Notes under the pieces: model-generated
Told to the model about the DNA's origin: nothing
What the model saw: only the letters and a program-made list of their open reading frames with translations
Databases searched by the model: none
Translations under genes and position numbers: made by a program
Shown here: positions 1 through 8,620 of the stretch, piece by piece
How the letters are laid out: every line of letters begins with the position of its first letter
Position numbering within the stretch: the stretch's first letter is position 1
Assembly: GCF_048595595.1 (NCBI RefSeq)
Contig: NZ_CP184347.1
Strand: one strand, 5' to 3'
From: Bacteroides pyogenes_A
Lineage (GTDB): Bacteria > Bacteroidota > Bacteroidia > Bacteroidales > Bacteroidaceae
Length of the DNA stretch: 64,000 nt

Positions 1-50
1 GTACTTTTACCCATGGTTATACTTTTTTGTTTTGCAACTCAAAGATAGCC

Positions 51-97
51 AACAGGGCTGATACCTCGTGAGAAGTGTCAGCCCTGTTTTTTTATGA
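51..97 (+). terminator. Rho-independent terminator of an upstream gene
   Basis: The arms AACAGGGCTGA and TCAGCCCTGTT form a strong stem around a short loop and are followed directly by a run of seven T on the + strand. It would end transcription of a gene lying left of the window. The rest of 98-346 is AT-rich, holds a weak AT-only inverted repeat near 128-170, and contains no gene I can support. Confidence 0.85.
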
Positions 98-346
98 ACT
101 CAAAAGGTTTACCGGACAGCAATAATATTTTATTTTCCAATGGTTTTTCCGCCAAGATAAAATAAAATTTTCAGTATAATTTAAATTTATAAGGAACGAC
201 TATATATAAAAATGCGAATGAGCACCGATTTCCACTACCGAATTTGATTCGTTTCGTGTCAATCTGCGTTCATCCGCATTGCGTTGTCTTATCCGCTACT
301 ATATATAATGTATAGCCGATAGACCTGTGTTGTCTGCGCCGGTTTC

Positions 347-1288
347 TTACAGTGCGCCTACTTCTTTCAAAGCTGCGTTTGTAGCATGAACAGCTTTTGT
401 GCTGGCTTCGAATTTGGCTTTTTCGTCAGCGTTCAGTTCCAGCTTGACGATCTTTTCGATGCCGTTTCTGCCAAGGATTACAGGAACACCGATGCAAATG
501 TCTGATTCGCCGTATTCGCCTTCCAGATATACTGAGCATGGAATCATCTTTTTTTGGTTGTGAAGGATGGATTCTACAACGAATGCTGCGGCAGCTCCCG
601 GTGCGTACCATGCTGAAGTGCCCAGCAATTTGGTCAAAGTTGCACCTCCAACCATTGTAGCGGAAGCTACTTCGTTCAGCTTTTCTTCAGACAGGAAGTT
701 GGTTACGGGCAACCCTTTGTAAGTAGCGAAACGGGTCAACGGAATCATGGTCGTATCGCCATGCCCGCCGATGACCATGCCTTCTACTTCGTTGGCATTG
801 CATCCCAAAGCCTGAGAAAGGAAGTATTTGAAGCGAGAGCTGTCAAGAGCGCCACCCATGCCGATGATGCGGTTTTTCGGCAATCCCAGAGATTTCAATG
901 ACAAATAAGTCATGGTATCCATCGGGTTGGAAACTACGATGAGGATGGCATTGGGAGAATGCTTCAGGATGTTTTGAGCCACTGATTTTACGATGCCGGC
1001 ATTCACCCCGATCAACTCTTCGCGGGTCATACCCGGTTTGCGGGGAATACCTGAAGTGATGACCACTACGTCCGAGTTGGCTGTTTGAGCATAATCGTTC
1101 GTGCAGCCCACTAAAGTAGTGTCGAAGCCCAATAGTTGAGCTGTCTGCATCATATCCATTGCTTTACCCTCTGAAACGCCTTCTTTTACGTCCAGCATTA
1201 CTACTTCGTCTGCTACTTCATTGAAAGCAAGCACATTTGCACATGTAGCGCCTACGTTACCTGCGCCTACTACGGTTACTTTTGACAT
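347..1288 (-). CDS. mdh: Malate dehydrogenase
   Basis: NAD-dependent malate dehydrogenase, interconverting malate and oxaloacetate in the cytoplasm, here probably in the reductive branch that leads to fumarate and succinate in Bacteroides. The 313 residues match the family length for LDH-like malate dehydrogenases. The N-terminus carries the Rossmann glycine motif GAGNVGATCA (about residues 8-17). The substrate-binding stretch has R82 and R88 in IPRKPGMTREE, the NPMDTMTYL segment follows, and the catalytic histidine lies in IGGHGDTTMIP (about residue 175). A TAATTTTG -7 box on the minus strand at 1337-1344 gives a short leader. It is monocistronic by position; its right neighbour is another minus-strand gene 144 bases upstream. 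Confidence 0.96.
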   Translation of the reverse strand: MSKVTVVGAGNVGATCANVLAFNEVADEVVMLDVKEGVSEGKAMDMMQTAQLLGFDTTLVGCTNDYAQTANSDVVVITSGIPRKPGMTREELIGVNAGIVKSVAQNILKHSPNAILIVVSNPMDTMTYLSLKSLGLPKNRIIGMGGALDSSRFKYFLSQALGCNANEVEGMVIGGHGDTTMIPLTRFATYKGLPVTNFLSEEKLNEVASATMVGGATLTKLLGTSAWYAPGAAAAFVVESILHNQKKMIPCSVYLEGEYGESDICIGVPVILGRNGIEKIVKLELNADEKAKFEASTKAVHATNAALKEVGAL

Positions 1289-1432
1289 AATACGATTTAT
1301 TTAAAAGTTGATAATTGGTTTTTCTTCTCGTATCCGCAAAATTACAATGTTATTCCTGATTAAAGAAATTTTTCCACAATAATTTTCGTTAAAGAAAGAA
1401 CTCCTTTCCGGATGAGCCGAGTAGAGGGCTCG

Positions 1433-2152
1433 TCAGAGGTAATAACGCAGTCCTCCGATGAATGCTATTTTTTTTATGCCATACGATTCGTCTTTGTCGA
1501 TTTGGAAGTGCTTCGGCTTTTTTAAGGCGCAGATTAATAACGAGAATTCTCCACCTATGCCTATGTGTTTGGAGATCATATATTCCCATCCGACGGAGGT
1601 GCTGAACACAGGGCCGTTTTGCTGCTCGTACGAGTTGTTGAAACTGCTGTATCCCAAACCTAAATCTGCTTTTACCATCCATTGGGGGGCTAATTTGGCT
1701 CGGGCTACGAATGTAGGGGTAATTATTTTTTCCTGAAAACTGTCGTCTGAGATAGTGGTGCTTGAGCTGAAGAATTTCAATCCGAATCCCAGTCCCGATT
1801 TGAATATGCAGTTGTACTCTGCCTGCCATTGTGTCATCATTTTGCGTTTGTATCTTCTTGTTGGTGTTTCTATCGTGCTGGTGATTAACCCGGCTCCTGC
1901 GTTGACAGCCATTGTATGGCGGGGCACTTGCTTTTTTCGTGTTTTCCCTGCTCCTTTTTCTGCGAATGCCGTAGTAGTTGAGGTTTGAGTCTGTCCGGCG
2001 GAACTGAAAGCGTTTTCATCCGAATTGCACACATTGACCGAATCGGTCCGGAGTAAAGGAGGCATGTTGGTTGTTTGAGCGGCGATGTATGGGCTGCAAA
2101 CCATAAGTGTGGCCGTCAGGCCTGAGAGGAGGCAATGTTTAATGTGTTTCAT
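1433..2152 (-). CDS. Outer-membrane beta-barrel protein, porin-like
   Basis: A 239-residue exported protein. Residues 1-25 form a signal peptide (basic start, hydrophobic core, cleavage near IAAQT). A low-complexity Ser/Thr-rich linker runs to about residue 80. From there to the end, alternating hydrophobic/aromatic strands (for example GLGFGLKFFSSS, DLGLGYSSF, GGLRYYL) suggest an 8-strand outer-membrane barrel ending in an aromatic-rich C-terminal strand. A minus-strand TACTTTTG box at 2209-2216 is the likely promoter. No substrate can be inferred, and I do not recognise a named family. Confidence 0.75.
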   Translation of the reverse strand: MKHIKHCLLSGLTATLMVCSPYIAAQTTNMPPLLRTDSVNVCNSDENAFSSAGQTQTSTTTAFAEKGAGKTRKKQVPRHTMAVNAGAGLITSTIETPTRRYKRKMMTQWQAEYNCIFKSGLGFGLKFFSSSTTISDDSFQEKIITPTFVARAKLAPQWMVKADLGLGYSSFNNSYEQQNGPVFSTSVGWEYMISKHIGIGGEFSLLICALKKPKHFQIDKDESYGIKKIAFIGGLRYYL

Positions 2153-2306
2153 GTTTTTTGTTTGATTTGGTCATAATTCTTAAATAGGTCGCAATACTTA
2201 AAATGTCGCAAAAGTAATTTTTTTTTGGAAATAGAATGATAGAGCATTCGCAAAATGAACTGAAATGCTTATTTTTGCGTTTGTTATCCGTTTAATTATT
2301 AGATTT

Positions 2307-3179
2307 ATGAATAAAAAGGGCTTTCTGGTTGCCGCTGTAGCTGTGCTGGTAATAGCAATGATCGGCATTACATATTTATTGATCACTGAAAAGCGTGCGA
2401 ATCGTGAGTTGGTGCAGGAGTTTCAGTTGGATAAGGAAGATTTGGAAAAAGAATATACCCGGTTTTCACAGCAATATGACGAACTGAAGATGACGGTTTC
2501 GAACGATTCGCTTGCCCAATTGCTGGAACAAGAGCAACTCAAGACCCAACGTCTGCTGGAAGAGTTGCGTACGGTGAAAAGTTCGAATGCTTCCGAAATC
2601 CGGCGGTTGAAGAACGAACTGGCCACGTTGCGTAAGATAATGGTTGGGTATATCAATCAGATCGACTCGTTGAACAGGCTTACCGCAGAACAGAAAGAAG
2701 TGATTGCCGAAGTGACCCGGAAATACAACGATGCTTCGCGCCAGATCAGCAACCTTTCGGAAGAAAAAAAGAATCTGGATAAAAAAGTGACGCTTGCCGC
2801 ACAGCTGGATGCTACGAATATCCGTGTAGAGGCGCGAAACAAAAGGGGAAAGGTGGCGAAAAGAGTGAAGGATGTGGTGAAAATGGCGGTCAGTTTTACC
2901 ATTGTAAAGAACATTACGGCGGAGAACGGCGAGCGAACCCTTTATATCCGCATAGCCAAGCCCGACAACGATGTGTTGACGAAGAATCCCTCCAATACGT
3001 TTCCCTATGAGAACCGCGAATTGGGGTATTCCATTAAAAAATACATAGAATACGATGGTGAAGAACAGAATATCACCGTCTATTGGGATGTGGAAGAGTT
3101 TTTGTATGCCGGAACCTACCGGGTGGATATTTTCGAGGGCGGTAATCTGATCGGTTCCCGGAAATTCGAATTGGAATGA
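2307..3179 (+). CDS. Membrane-anchored coiled-coil protein, conserved in Bacteroides
   Basis: The protein has 290 residues from the ATG at 2307. An upstream in-frame ATG at 2265 is rejected because the -7 box TATTTTTG at 2270-2277 lies downstream of it. One transmembrane helix (about residues 5-25) is followed by a long charged coiled coil (about 35-175, rich in Lys/Glu/Gln/Leu). A C-terminal beta-rich domain (about 185-290) contains ENRELGYSIKKYIEYDGEEQ and ends in GSRKFELE. The topology suggests a short cytoplasmic tail with the coiled coil in the periplasm. It ends 11 bases before the convergent nadK stop, with no clear terminator between them. Function unknown; an envelope scaffold role is only a guess. 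Confidence 0.8.
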   Translation: MNKKGFLVAAVAVLVIAMIGITYLLITEKRANRELVQEFQLDKEDLEKEYTRFSQQYDELKMTVSNDSLAQLLEQEQLKTQRLLEELRTVKSSNASEIRRLKNELATLRKIMVGYINQIDSLNRLTAEQKEVIAEVTRKYNDASRQISNLSEEKKNLDKKVTLAAQLDATNIRVEARNKRGKVAKRVKDVVKMAVSFTIVKNITAENGERTLYIRIAKPDNDVLTKNPSNTFPYENRELGYSIKKYIEYDGEEQNITVYWDVEEFLYAGTYRVDIFEGGNLIGSRKFELE

Positions 3180-3190
3180 AAAGTGACTCG

Positions 3191-4063
3191 TCAGTTCCTT
3201 CCGTCAGCTCCCCACATCATCTTACTGCGAAGTGTATCGAAAAATACATGCTTGAAGCGTTTCACAACTTTGATGCTGTAATCTGCTTTCCGAATAGTAA
3301 GCCGGGTGGTCTCTTTGCACGATTCGCTTCTTCCGTCCACAGCTACGAGAAAATTGTGGCTGCGGCTTTCTACCTCCAATGATAGCTCCCAGTCGTCGCG
3401 AATGACGATAGGTCGTACGTTGAGGCTATGCGGAGCTACCGGGGTGATGGCAATGGTGTTGGAGTGGGGGACGATGATCGGGCCGCCTACGCTCAGCGAA
3501 TAGGCAGTGGATCCTGTAGGAGTGGCTATCACCAGTCCGTCGGCTTGATACGTGTTCAGGTACGCTCCGTTGATGGCGGTGTGTATGCTGATCATCGAAG
3601 AACTGTCTCGTTTGAGCACCGCTATGTCATTCAACGCATAAGGCGAAGATTGCAGTTGCTTGTCGTTGCAGATGAGTTGCAGTACGCTTCGTTCTTCTAT
3701 CCTGTATCTGTGGGCATAAATCTCGTCGAATGTGGCTTCCATTTCTTCGGGTGATATATCTGCTAGAAACCCCAAACGCCCGGTGTTGATTCCTAAAATA
3801 GGAATGCCTTTCCGTCCTACCCGGCTGGCTGTCCTCAGAAATGTGCCATCGCCTCCGATACTGATTACCATATCCGCATTGAAATCTTCTCCGTCGAACA
3901 AGCTGTCTGCATGAGGTCCGATGCGTAGGTCTGAAGTCAGAAAACGATAAAACTCTCGGCATACATGAATCTCGGCTTGTCTCTCCTTGAGTATCCGGAA
4001 CAAAGTTTCGGCATGCGATGACTTTCTGGCTTGATACGTATTTCCGATAATAGCAAATTTCAT
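3191..4063 (-). CDS. nadK: NAD kinase
   Basis: ATP-dependent NAD kinase, making NADP+ from NAD+ in the cytoplasm. I start it at the ATG of MKFAIIGNTYQ (4063), giving 290 residues, the usual length. The longer reading frame to 4156 adds 31 residues unlike the family. Diagnostic motifs are GGDGT at residues 70-74 (catalytic Asp) and NTGRLGF at 93-99. The NAD-binding stretch DGLVIATPTGSTAYSLSVGGPI and the C-terminal VAVDGR segment are also present. It is transcribed divergently from pdxJ, whose promoter occupies the 150-base gap, an arrangement linking two cofactor genes. Confidence 0.96.
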   Translation of the reverse strand: MKFAIIGNTYQARKSSHAETLFRILKERQAEIHVCREFYRFLTSDLRIGPHADSLFDGEDFNADMVISIGGDGTFLRTASRVGRKGIPILGINTGRLGFLADISPEEMEATFDEIYAHRYRIEERSVLQLICNDKQLQSSPYALNDIAVLKRDSSSMISIHTAINGAYLNTYQADGLVIATPTGSTAYSLSVGGPIIVPHSNTIAITPVAPHSLNVRPIVIRDDWELSLEVESRSHNFLVAVDGRSESCKETTRLTIRKADYSIKVVKRFKHVFFDTLRSKMMWGADGRN

Positions 4064-4158
4064 AAGCGATTTAGTTATATGTGTTTGCAAATTTGGCATT
4101 TTTTCTTGGATTTCTACTTTAAATAACCAAAAAAGAACGGATAATGCGTTTCCCATTA

Positions 4159-4190
4159 TTAGGCAACTAATAATAATATTTGTATTTTTG
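4159..4190 (+). promoter_or_regulatory. Promoter of the pdxJ-exbB-exbD-tonB operon
   Basis: TTAG at 4159-4162 (one change from TTTG) is separated by 20 bases from TATTTTTG at 4183-4190. This matches the Bacteroides sigma-ABfr layout TTTG-N19-21-TAnnTTTG. Transcription would start near 4197, leaving a leader of about 17 bases before the pdxJ ATG. Confidence 0.75.
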
Positions 4191-4213
4191 CACCAAACAT
4201 TGCGTATTGAGTT

Positions 4214-4927
4214 ATGACTAAATTAAGTGTAAATATAAATAAGGTCGCTACGCTGAGGAATGCGCGCGGAGGAGATGTACCGAACGTGGTGAAGGTAGCC
4301 CTCGATTGTGAAAGCTTCGGAGCCGATGGCATTACCGTCCACCCGCGACCGGACGAACGCCATATCCGCCGGACGGATGTATATGATTTGCGACCGTTGT
4401 TGCGGACCGAATTCAATATCGAAGGTTATCCGGCTCCGGAGTTCATCGATCTGGTCTTACAAGTGAAGCCGCACCAAGTGACGCTGGTTCCCGATGCCCC
4501 TTCGCAGATTACATCCAATTCCGGTTGGGATACGAAATCCAATCTGGATTTTCTGTCGGATGTGCTCGAATGTTTCAACAGTGTCGGTATACGCACTTCC
4601 GTATTCGTTGCTGCCGATCCGGAAATGGTGGAGTATGCCGCCAAAGCGGGAACCGATCGTGTCGAATTGTATACGGAGCCTTATGCCTCGAAATTTGCGG
4701 AAAACCCGGAAGCAGCTGTCGCACCTTTTATAGAGGCGGCAAAAAAAGCACGCAGTCTCGGCTTGGGGCTGAATGCCGGACACGACTTGAGTCTTGTGAA
4801 CTTAAATTATTTTTATAAAAACATTCCCTGGCTGGACGAGGTGTCCATCGGGCATGCGCTGATTAGTGACGCATTGTATCTCGGACTGGAGCGTACCATT
4901 AGGGAATATAAAAACTGTCTACAGTAA
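4214..4927 (+). CDS. pdxJ: Pyridoxine 5'-phosphate synthase
   Basis: PdxJ condenses 1-deoxyxylulose 5-phosphate with 3-amino-1-hydroxyacetone 1-phosphate to give pyridoxine 5'-phosphate, the last step of the DXP-dependent vitamin B6 route. At 237 residues it has the family length. The TIM-barrel motifs are clear: LSVNINKVATLRNARGG at the N-terminus, GITVHPRPDERHI with the catalytic His/Arg cluster, and GLNAGHDLSLVNL near residue 193. The stop codon overlaps the exbB start by one base (TAATG), so translation is probably coupled. Placing a B6 gene at the head of a TonB-energising operon is a known Bacteroidetes layout. Confidence 0.96.
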   Translation: MTKLSVNINKVATLRNARGGDVPNVVKVALDCESFGADGITVHPRPDERHIRRTDVYDLRPLLRTEFNIEGYPAPEFIDLVLQVKPHQVTLVPDAPSQITSNSGWDTKSNLDFLSDVLECFNSVGIRTSVFVAADPEMVEYAAKAGTDRVELYTEPYASKFAENPEAAVAPFIEAAKKARSLGLGLNAGHDLSLVNLNYFYKNIPWLDEVSIGHALISDALYLGLERTIREYKNCLQ

Positions 4928-5649
4928 TGAATGCATGGATGTTATTGCTACAGGGAACTGTGAGTATGGCCGATTCTCTGGCAACTGCCAATCCGGTACT
5001 GACTTCAGTCGGTGAACCTGAAATGAATATGCTAAATATGGCAGCTAAAGGTGGTTGGATTATGATTGTGCTTGGTGTACTTTCCATAGTCTGTTTCTAC
5101 ATTTTGTTCGAGCGGAATTATGTAATCCGTAAGGCCGGGAAAGAAGATTCCATGTTTATGGAGCGCATAAAGGATTATATCCATAGCGGTGAACTGAAAG
5201 CGGCTCTTACTTACTGCCGCAATATGAATACTCCTTCGGCTCGCATGATTGAAAAAGGAATCAACCGCTTGGGACGTCCTATCAATGATGTGCAGGCGGC
5301 TATCGAGAATGTGGGAAATATCGAAGTGGCCAAGCTGGAAAAAGGACTGACCGTAATGGCTACGATCGCGGGAGGTGCTCCGATGATTGGATTCTTAGGT
5401 ACGGTGACCGGCATGGTTCGTGCTTTTTATAAGATGGCGAATGCCGGAAGTGGGAATGTGGATATCACATTGCTTTCAGGGGGGATATACGAGGCGATGA
5501 TTACAACGGTGGGTGGTTTGATTGTCGGAATTATTGCCATGTTTGCCTATAACTATCTGGTTATGCTGGTAGATCGAGTGGTGAATAAGATGGAATCGCG
5601 TACCATGGAATTTATGGATTTGCTTAATGAACCGGCGCAGAAAAAGTGA
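4927..5649 (+). CDS. exbB: ExbB/TolQ/MotA-family proton channel subunit
   Basis: Inner-membrane proton channel subunit that powers TonB with ExbD. The 240 residues contain an N-terminal segment, a first membrane helix at about 43-62 (GGWIMIVLGVLSIVCFYILF), and a cytoplasmic loop with SARMIEKGINRLGRP. The conserved MotA/ExbB block GLTVMATIAGGAPMIGFLGTV follows at about 140-160, then a third helix ending in GGLIVGIIAMFAYNYLV. It starts on the stop codon of pdxJ and is followed 123 bases later by exbD. With the many SusC-type receptors of Bacteroides, this operon is likely a main energy supply for outer-membrane glycan uptake. Confidence 0.92.
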   Translation: MNAWMLLLQGTVSMADSLATANPVLTSVGEPEMNMLNMAAKGGWIMIVLGVLSIVCFYILFERNYVIRKAGKEDSMFMERIKDYIHSGELKAALTYCRNMNTPSARMIEKGINRLGRPINDVQAAIENVGNIEVAKLEKGLTVMATIAGGAPMIGFLGTVTGMVRAFYKMANAGSGNVDITLLSGGIYEAMITTVGGLIVGIIAMFAYNYLVMLVDRVVNKMESRTMEFMDLLNEPAQKK

Positions 5650-5772
5650 AACTCCGGGATAGGATTTCCGGTTCGGGTAGGCTGATAAGGATAATTATTC
5701 ATCGCTTTATCTGATTGCCGGACGCTGGAGTAGAGCTTGCCGGTTATTTGTCACTCATTAAAAACTAACCAA

Positions 5773-6189
5773 GTGGGACTAAAAAGAAGAAATAAAATAT
5801 CGCCCAATTTCAGTATGGCTTCCATGACGGATGTCATTTTTCTGTTACTGATCTTTTTTATGATCACCTCTACGGCCGTTTCTCCCAATGCTATTAAAGT
5901 GCTTTTACCGCAAGGGAAACAGCAAACTTCTGCAAAACCGCTGACAAGGGTCGTTATTGATAAAGACCTGAATTATTATGCCGGTTTTGGAAATGAAACG
6001 GAAAAACAACTGACGTTGGATGAACTGACTCCGTTCTTACAGCGTTGCGCTGAAAAAGAACCGGAAATGTATGTGGCGTTGTATGCCGACGAAACAGTGC
6101 CTTACCGTGAAATTGTGAGGATACTCAATATTGCCAATGAGAATCATTTCAAGATGGTGCTGGCTACACGCCCGCCCGGGAAGAAATAA
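5773..6189 (+). CDS. exbD: ExbD/TolR-family biopolymer transport protein
   Basis: Partner of ExbB in the proton channel. The family N-terminus (basic stretch, then PNFSMASMTDVIFLLLIFFMITS) needs a start upstream of the first internal ATG. The best in-frame choice is GTG at 5773, giving 138 residues; a TTG at 5737 would add 12 unlikely residues. The helix at about 20-38 carries the conserved Asp of MTDVIF, the proton-carrying residue in the family. The periplasmic domain follows and ends in MVLATRPPGKK. A GTG start and a 123-base gap after exbB are the only oddities. Confidence 0.88.
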   Translation: MGLKRRNKISPNFSMASMTDVIFLLLIFFMITSTAVSPNAIKVLLPQGKQQTSAKPLTRVVIDKDLNYYAGFGNETEKQLTLDELTPFLQRCAEKEPEMYVALYADETVPYREIVRILNIANENHFKMVLATRPPGKK

Positions 6190-6281
6190 AAGAATGCAGA
6201 TATAAAGGCAGGGGAGCAGATTGGACAAAAGGAACTTCTTTTGCTTGTCTGATGACTCTGTAGGCTAAAAACGACGAAAAA

Positions 6282-7133
6282 ATGGACAGAAGAAAAAAGA
6301 GTGAATATATCGGCGCGCTGGGTACACTGTTGGTGCACATGGCGGTGATTGCTCTTTTGCTTCTGATAGGATTTACTGTTCCTCCGCAGGATGAGGAGAT
6401 GGGCGGAGTGCCTGTCATGCTGGGCAGTGTAGAAGAAGCGAGCGGATTAGACGACCCATCTTTGGTTGATGTGGATCTATTGCCAAAGGAGTCCGTCAAT
6501 GCCCCGGATGAGGGACGCACACTTCCTTTAGAAGAAGATTTGCTGACACAGACTGAAGAAGAAACCGTTGCTTTGAAACCGAAGCCGGAAAAAAAGAAAG
6601 AGACTGTAAAGCCCAAAGAACCGGCAAAGAAACCGGAGAAAACTGAGGCTGAAAAAGCGGCGGAAGCCAAGCGGATGGCTGAAGAAAAGACTGAACGTGA
6701 ACGGAAAGCAGCAGAAGAGCAGGCGCGAAAGAAAGTGGCAGGCGCTTTCGGGAAAGGAGCTCAGATGGAAGGGAATAAAGGAACTGCCAGTCAGGGAGCC
6801 GGAACCGAAGGCAGTAAGGGGGGGGACTCTTCTGTCGGATCGAAGATCGGCAGTGGCGGTTACGGTACGTTTAACCTCGGAGGCCGTTCTTTGGGTACGG
6901 GTAGCCTGCCCAAGCCTGTTTATAATGTGCAGGAAGAAGGACGGGTGGTAGTGAACATTACGGTGAATCCTGCAGGACAAGTGATTGCAACCGATATCAA
7001 CCCTCAAACGAATACGGTAAGCTCCGCTTTGCGCAAAGCGGCGGAAGATGCTGCAAAAAAAGCACGCTTTAATGAGATTGACGGGCTGAACAATCAAACC
7101 GGAACCATTACGTATTATTTCAATTTGCGATAA
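6282..7133 (+). CDS. tonB: TonB-family energy transducer
   Basis: TonB transmits the ExbBD proton-motive signal to outer-membrane receptors. The protein has 283 residues. A cytoplasmic stub MDRRKKSEY precedes one membrane anchor at about 11-31 (ALGTLLVHMAVIALLLLIGF). A long Pro/Lys/Glu linker at about 90-150 spans the periplasm and includes a KPKEPAKKPEKTEAEKAAE-like stretch. A Gly-rich segment follows, then a C-terminal TonB domain at about 200-283 with YNVQEEGRVVVNITVNPAGQV and YYFNLR. It ends the pdxJ operon. The 260 bases after it hold no gene and no convincing terminator. Confidence 0.9.
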   Translation: MDRRKKSEYIGALGTLLVHMAVIALLLLIGFTVPPQDEEMGGVPVMLGSVEEASGLDDPSLVDVDLLPKESVNAPDEGRTLPLEEDLLTQTEEETVALKPKPEKKKETVKPKEPAKKPEKTEAEKAAEAKRMAEEKTERERKAAEEQARKKVAGAFGKGAQMEGNKGTASQGAGTEGSKGGDSSVGSKIGSGGYGTFNLGGRSLGTGSLPKPVYNVQEEGRVVVNITVNPAGQVIATDINPQTNTVSSALRKAAEDAAKKARFNEIDGLNNQTGTITYYFNLR

Positions 7134-7393
7134 AAGAAGAGCTATTGCCTCGTTTTCTTGTTTTGAGGCTTGAATTTTGAATGTTGAAGTGAATGTGAGG
7201 TAAAATAATCACTCAAAACACGAATAGATATGAGAAATGTTCGCTTTTTCGACGGTAATCGGGTTTGCTCTTTAAAAGGGACCTTTAAAGAGGTTTTTAT
7301 ACAAAGAACGAATTTATTGTTTTACTAAATTATAAAAAGTGCGCAACTGGCTTGAGGTCCTTACTTGCCGGTAATGAGCACAGAAGGAGGCTT

Positions 7394-7936
7394 ATGGGAA
7401 CTGTATATGTTTTTTTTGCGGATGGCTTTGAGGAGATCGAAGCCTTGACTGCTGTTGATGTGTTGAGACGCGCCGGATTGAATGTGAAAATCGTATCTGT
7501 TACTCCGGATGAAATTGTGGTAGGCGCTCATGATGTATCTTTACTATGTGATGTGAATTTTGATAATTGTGATTTTCGTGATGCGGAGCTTCTGTTGTTG
7601 CCGGGCGGGATGCCCGGAGCGGCTACGCTCGGAGAACACAAGAAATTGTGCGAACTTTTAAAGGATTTTGCTTCGAAGAACAAACCTCTTGCCGCTATCT
7701 GTGCCGCTCCTATGGTGCTTGGTAAGCTGGGACTGCTGAAGGGAAAGAAAGCAACCTGTTATCCGGGATTTGAAAACTATCTGGAAGGAGCCGAATACCT
7801 GAAACAACCGGCTGTCTGTGACGGGAATATAGTAACAGGGAGAGGACCGGGGGCCGCCATGGACTTCGCCTTGGCTGTTGTAGCCCTGCTGATGGGACAA
7901 GCCAAAGTAGACGAGCTGAAGGCTGCATGTGTGTGA
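7394..7936 (+). CDS. DJ-1/PfpI family protein
   Basis: The 180-residue protein starts at the ATG of MGTVYVFFADGFEE, chosen because GGAGG lies 5 bases upstream and the residues before it do not fit the family. The DJ-1 fold is shown by an early conserved Glu (GFEEIEALTAVDVLRRAG), the LLLPGGMPGA turn and the nucleophile elbow AAICAAPMVLGKLGLL with Cys at about 105. The end GRGPGAAMDFALAVVALL is typical of the YajL/ThiJ-like subgroup. These proteins act in protein or metabolite damage repair or as redox sensors; which role applies here cannot be told. The gene sits 18 bases before ispD and probably heads the DJ-1-ispD-recG operon. Confidence 0.88.
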   Translation: MGTVYVFFADGFEEIEALTAVDVLRRAGLNVKIVSVTPDEIVVGAHDVSLLCDVNFDNCDFRDAELLLLPGGMPGAATLGEHKKLCELLKDFASKNKPLAAICAAPMVLGKLGLLKGKKATCYPGFENYLEGAEYLKQPAVCDGNIVTGRGPGAAMDFALAVVALLMGQAKVDELKAACV

Positions 7937-7954
7937 AAGGTTAGAACCCGGCTT

Positions 7955-8620
7955 ATGAAACAGTATGCTATCATTGTCGCCGGCGGGAGGGGGCTGAGAA
8001 TGGGGAGCGAGCTTCCCAAACAGTTCTTGCCTGTCGGCGGAAAACCTGTTTTAATGCATACCATCGAAGTTTTTCGCCATTATGATACATCGCTTCAAAT
8101 CATTCTTGTTCTTCCGAAAGATCAACAAAACTTTTGGAAGAAACTTTGTCGTGAATGTGCTTTTGAAGTGGAGCATCAGCTGGCTGATGGGGGAGAAACA
8201 CGTTTTCATTCGGTTAAGAACGGATTAGCGTTTGTGCAGGAGCCGGGCTTAGTGGCGGTACATGACGGAGTTCGCCCCTTTGTGTCGTTGGAGGTGATTC
8301 GCCGTTGCTATGATTTAGCTGCTAAACGAAAGGCGGTGATTCCGGTAGTAGATGTGTTCGAGACCCTTCGTGTGGTTACGAAAGACGGAAGCCGGATGGT
8401 AAACCGTGCCGAGTATAAATTGGTGCAAACTCCGCAAGTATTTGATGCGGAACTTATAAAGCAAGCGTACAGGCAGGACTTTAATCCGCTTTTTACAGAT
8501 GACGCTTCTGTTGTGGAAGCGATGAATATACCCGTTTTTCTCACTGAAGGCAATCGGGAAAATATAAAAATAACGACTCCTTTTGATTTGAAAATAGGAG
8601 ATGCCTTTCTAAATGTTTGA
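7955..8620 (+). CDS. ispD: 2-C-methyl-D-erythritol 4-phosphate cytidylyltransferase
   Basis: IspD transfers CMP from CTP to methylerythritol 4-phosphate in the non-mevalonate isoprenoid route. The 221 residues start with the nucleotide-binding signature IIVAGGRGLRMGSELPKQFL (about residues 5-24). Also visible are DGVRPFVS (about 103-110), the TPQVFD motif and the C-terminal DDASVVEA block. These together separate IspD from other nucleotidyltransferases. Its last codons overlap the recG start by 8 bases, so the two are surely co-transcribed. Confidence 0.95.
   Translation: MKQYAIIVAGGRGLRMGSELPKQFLPVGGKPVLMHTIEVFRHYDTSLQIILVLPKDQQNFWKKLCRECAFEVEHQLADGGETRFHSVKNGLAFVQEPGLVAVHDGVRPFVSLEVIRRCYDLAAKRKAVIPVVDVFETLRVVTKDGSRMVNRAEYKLVQTPQVFDAELIKQAYRQDFNPLFTDDASVVEAMNIPVFLTEGNRENIKITTPFDLKIGDAFLNV

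Noticed and set aside
128..170. AT-only inverted repeat as a terminator for mdh
   Set aside because: The stem is all A/T with a long loop, and no T-run follows on the minus strand.
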